Source: Mactromeris polynyma
Taxonomy: Eukaryota; Mollusca; Bivalvia; Venerida; Mactridae
Length of the DNA stretch: 64,000 nt
Assembly: GCA_032209605.1 (NCBI GenBank)
Contig: JASFXZ010000001.1
Location: forward strand, 8,991,703 to 9,055,702
Direction: 5' to 3'
In this document: piece after piece, positions 55,501 through 61,500 of the stretch
Numbering within the stretch: position 1 is the first letter of the stretch
Layout: every line of letters begins with the position of its first letter
Notes under the pieces: generated by a model
What the model was told of the DNA's origin: nothing
Databases searched by the model: none
What the model saw: only the letters and a program-made list of their open reading frames with translations
Translations under genes and position numbers: made by a program

Positions 55501-58500
55501 GGAGTAATCAAAAGACAGTAAAAGAATGGGTGTCGATCAATGGGTCAGTATGTGACAACAACAAATACATACCAGGTAAGGTAGTTTCTCCAGGTCTCTG
55601 TACAGGTAGTTCTCTCATAATCTCCCCATCATCTTCTTCACGAGATAACCATCTGTCAAAGTCAAACTTGACAGTCTCGTCACTATTGAGGTCCTGCATC
55701 CGCACATCTTTCACTTGCCAACTAGAATCTTTGGTTGATGATTTAGGTATCAACTCCAGACGAATCTTGAACATTTTACCTATCTTCAGTAGATTGGCCT
55801 AATGGAAAAATTGAAGAGAATAGTTAAGTCAATATTTCAATATTAGACAATGACTACTGTACATGAGAATCAAAATATGAAAAAACAATTGCCAAGCATT
55901 CCTAGAATTGACGGTGTATAGGGTAATGTATCTGCCACACAGTCTGGTGGCGGTCGGTTTGAGCCTCACCACAAGTAACATCACTGCTCCACATCAACAC
56001 TTGTATATCCAGGAATAAAGATGCTAATGCTGCTTAAATTTGTAGCATTCACATTCAACTAAACACAAATTAGTATAAACATAATTATAGAGTAACAATA
56101 TATGGTTACTTGACCCATACACAATTGTTTCAAACTGCATAATGCTAGACACAAACATTAACATAATCAACACTGTACCATCTCAATATATGTATCAATA
56201 TTGGTAGATCTGGGGTAGGCAAATTGCTTAACGTGACCGTTGTATACAAACATTTTGTAGAACCAATATTACATTCGGCAATGTTCTGCTGCAACAGTGC
56301 TCTCTGTGAGGCAGTTTATAAATTGCCTGGCTAAGTAAGAAAGGATCATGCTTTCTAACTGCAAACCGTTTCTTGCTTATTTGTCACAAAATGCTTTGTG
56401 GTGCATGCTGTAAGCAACTTGCAGCTGATACTTTGAAACAATTCCATTGTATGAGTATCAGCAAGAACAACAAATAACAGTTTAACAAGAAATGCTGGGT
56501 ACCAGCCAATGTTGTAAAGTTGGTCTCAGTATGAATATGCCTGGTACCAAAACAATATACCCCGAAATACAACTTCTGAATAGTATCGAACAATACAATA
56601 AATGTATTCGTTTGCATGATTCGAACCATAAAGTAATGATAAGAACAAAGCAATAAGAATAACATAGAATAATACTATCAAGGTAATTCTCAGTGAAAAA
56701 TCTACATGTAACATAGTTTAGTCTTCACCTTAACCAAGATGTTTAGTTACTGGGTACAACATGTTAGATAAGGGAACAGGAAGACAAAATAAGAAAAGGG
56801 AATCCAATTCATACCATGGTTACTCTAATGTCTGGTAAGGGGTCTAATCATACATATAACATAAGCATGCATACCATAGGTATGGTGGAAATGGTGAAGT
56901 ACAAAGTCTACTAGATATATTTGTAGAGAAAGTAACAAAAACTTTTAATATGGGATCACAAACTGGAAAAAGACGAATGAAATGTTAGGGAACCCAGTAC
57001 ACCATAATTATTGAAAATAATGTATATACCGTAATTACCAGTATACCAGCACATTGTACTGAATTTTTACTGGCAATAACCAACTGACTTGATAAATTTT
57101 ATTGAACAATTCATCCACATTAATGCTAGACATGGCTTACAGCATCTCTATGGGATAAACTTGTAATGAACAAATTCTATCATAGCGCCACTCAAATCAA
57201 ACCACAATTCATATATTTAACACACTTATAGCAATACACTTACAGTTCAACAAACAACAACATAACATTTGCATTGGCATTACATATAGAAACCGAGCCT
57301 TATTATTGTCACACAAAATCAAGCATTTACCAGTAGGTAATCATACGTTCATTACAATTTATTATCATTTACAAATTAACTGTTCAACACTCTTGTTCTT
57401 TTATAAGAAATATATTTGTTGATAACTTGGTTTGCTGAGAAGTATATAACATAAGTGTTGTGCAAAACTGAGTTTGTTTAGTACAAAATAAAATGTGTTC
57501 TGGAAAGTAAGTTGACATTTAGTCATCAAAATTTATAAAGTTTTATTAGCGTAAATGGATTTAGGACAACCACAGTTAGTTACATAGAAACCACATGGTA
57601 TTATATACAGGGACATGTATGAAATATAAAACATGGACAGGACAATGGGTAAATACTAACTAGCAATTCATATTACCTTTCCATACAAGCTCCCTTCCTT
57701 CAAATGCAAAGTGAATAAACTTTACTCAAACTTTCACTTACTAACAGAAATTAGACACACGATATATCAATCCAGACTGAAGCACGCTGGCCAGACAAGG
57801 AGGCCAATAATTACAATTAAATAATCTAAATTGAGTGATTTGTCAGGTTCGTATTCTTTACTAGACAGTCAAACTTTTAAGGTATAAACAATTGACTAAA
57901 ACTAGCAATGAGAGTAAAACGCAAGCATGTCATCATCTTGTACTATAACATATTGCTGACACAGCATTTTACTTTGGACCTTATAAATGAAGACTGATCA
58001 CCGAATGGATTTTATTTTTAGAATATATTTCTGACATATATGTATCAGTTTGTATGTGCATGTCTGAATCTAACAAATAACATACACAATATGGCACTAT
58101 ATAATACAAGCAGCAGAAGACACAGTTACATTTTCACAATGCTCTGAATATTAGGTTTTCAAAAATTGTGATGACAAGGAACATCAAAATGATACCATGT
58201 TCACTTATTCTATACTGGAACAGCAGCACATTTCACTTTTGGGGAAAAGGAGTATTTGAAAAAAATATACATACTCTGAATTCATCTTCATTTCCATTTT
58301 GGAAAATAGGTCGTCCTGGTGGAGCTCCTAATACGATTGGTCCACTGTTTTCTGTAACTCCGCCTCTTTCACCATAAGCAACCAATGCAACATCTCCGCC
58401 CATCAATTCAGTCAGGGTACTCACATGAATACTCCAATCACCATCTGGAATGTAAATGATAAATAAATACCAACTTATGCAAAATACGCCATACAAAAGA

Positions 58501-61500
58501 CTTGTATCATATGCAGTAACAATAGAACAAACAACAACGCCTACAATCAATTAAAAAGCATTTAATACGCAACTAAGGTTCAATTAAGACAAATTCTTCA
58601 TAAATATGACATAAGATTTGTATTCGGAAAAAAAGTTCAGAATGAATCTATCAAGTGTTGAGACAATTTTTAAAAGTCAAAATGAAAACATTCTATGTAT
58701 GTGCGATCTTGACAGTAAGCAGTCTGAACATTCAAACTTTATGTAGATTATTGAACATTTCGTAAACAACAACAAAAGCAAAACATTGTTCTTCATACAT
58801 GGCAGTGGAATGTATAGAATCAAATGTCATGCTATGTAGATTCTATTTTCATTTCATCTTTCCGCAAGCATTGGTCAGTATCAGCTAAGCTTAGACAACT
58901 ATGGCACAAGTTTCAGAAACACAATTCAAACATATTTATCAACTAGACATTTAAGCCATTGTAACCACAAATGATTTTCAGGTTTCAAATTGAATCTGAC
59001 CAAATTTTATTATAGTTATAATCATTTCATAGCCGCATAAAATGTTAATTTCTACAAAACCCTTCTTTACACACACAAGATGTTCGAAACAGTATCATGA
59101 ATTTAATGAATTACAGCAGAGTGAAGTAAAGAATTAAAAAAAAAGTTATTTCAACTCAAACATTCTGTGTATATCACTACTAGTGAGTTTCACTCAAACA
59201 AACTGACTTCATACAAACTAACAGAAGAAGTGAACACATTCTCGGTGTATGTAAACTATTAAGAGAATAAAGGCAACATATCATCATTATTTACAGACTG
59301 AGTGATCAGTAAAGAAAGTGAGAACTATAGGAGACAGAAAGTAAATTGTACTCATCTAAAAGTTTAAACACTACAAAAGTGACAGAGATTATTCTTACCA
59401 GACATCGGTGTAGATAAAGTTCAATTATGATTTCAAATTCCTTGTCTTAGGTCACCAATTTCATATTTAAGGAACAAACTTATATTTCCAATAGACACAT
59501 AAAAATTATTTAAAAGATGTTTTTTTTTCAAATGCTACCCTGTTTTTATAATTATTTTCAACTGAGAATCAGTATACCCTTGTTTGTGTACAAGTATATA
59601 TTTTCAATTGAAATAAATAAACAACTGTTGTATATTTTCATCAATAAGATTTTATTTTATATCTATTTTTCTACGATTGACACTAATGTCACAATGTTCA
59701 TATTTTTATTTTGACCGTCAAATATAATATTTCAATATCCACACTTTAATTATTAAAGTTTATATTGACCATAAGACAACATTTAGCACACACATTATTG
59801 CATATTAATTGAATCAAAGTTTACTGAATATATCAGTCAATGCAACACAGAAATTTATCACTAACAAATATTCCACAATTTAGCACCTGAGCTTTGGACA
59901 GATACTTTACTGTCAAGAAATGCACAATCAAGTGATTAAGTGAAAAGAGGCTCAGAATAATATAGAAAGTCTATTCAAGTGTTTTTCTTTCTAATAATCC
60001 TGTCTACTTTTTTTAACAGTTTCTTTTCCAGGTGAATCTGAAACAAGAGATACTCCGGCAATAAGACACGGGAAAATCATATGTGTGCATTGTACTAATA
60101 CTCTGAAAGATGGTGTTAGATCTAGAACCAATCTCATTGAAATCAGTCCCAAACTTTAGCTCCATTACTTTCCGCTGTTAGGATCTGACTACACTCCGTA
60201 AGAGGTCATGTTCATATAACCTCTCTAAAAACAGATATGCGTAACCAATGAAATTTCACCTTACACAACCGTGTTTGTCGTTCTTCGTTTATTCGGAGTT
60301 TCTGTTTATTCTGTTTTTAACGTCCTTCCTGCCGCTTCCGGTTATAAATATTTCCATAAACGAAACACCACACAAACAACACCTATCAACCAAAGAATGT
60401 CGTGTAGGAGTTGTGGTTGTGTCTATGGGCGCAGCCATATTGAAATTGACGAAAATACGTAATCAGAACGTCCTGGTGATCTACGCTCAAATAGAATTTA
60501 AGGAGTTTGTCGGAGATCGACGATTATTCTTAACTCTATACCAAAGCATTTTTCAGGCGACGATTTGATTGGCTACTCAAAGGTCACAAGAACGTGACCT
60601 GTATTGTGCAGTCATCAGATCCAGTTAGCGTATAGTATAGGAGCGTGGGACTGGAGCTGATTTTAATGAGATTGATCTAGAACAGTACATAAACAGATAT
60701 TCCTGCATTTAAAGTTTGTGCCATTAAATGGACTTGCTATTGTACTGCACAGTATAATTACCATAACAGATTTTGCCAAAATGGATTAATCATGAAATGT
60801 TTAGATGAATCAACATCTACTTTTTGTACAATTGTATATTACTGTACATCTTTTGTATATGAGAGTCACATATATCTGTGATCACTGAGCTATGTACTTA
60901 TGTCACTCCAAAATCTCCTTGGAAATACAGTAGTAATTAATTTTAAGCATTGTGACCAAATTTATAAGTTTGAATTCACTTATATATTGTTGAATTTCGA
61001 ACATTTTTTGAAGTTACAGTAACTATGAGAATGTCTTCAGTATGTAACATAAATACATTATCTCACTTATCCCCCCGCCTCACAAAACAATAAATGCAGA
61101 AATTTATCTTTCACATACAATAAACAAAAGCATAATTATTTGATTAATAACATATTAAAATGTTCTAGTCAAACTTGTATGACAGTATGAATGCAATATG
61201 AATGCAGGTTATTCAAACTATAATGACAAAATAATTGTCAATGACCCAAAACCATTTACAGAAATTCTAACTGTGCCACAAAACATGAAGTCACTTTCAA
61301 TGACAGTGATACAATATCAAGTTCAAACAACACTTAACTTTTTACAACTAATGTTAATCGTATTCATTCAGTTTCTAAACAACAACATCAAGCTTAGTCA
61401 CAATACGCTCAAGTAAGAATGATTTCTGGTTCAAAATCAACGTATTTTAACTAAGTACCCATTACAATACATGTACATACTGTGATCACAGTTTGACTAG

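Noticed and set aside
60248..60568. 106-codon plus-strand frame
   Set aside because: Lies wholly inside the inverted-repeat element 60121-60683, with no transposase motif.
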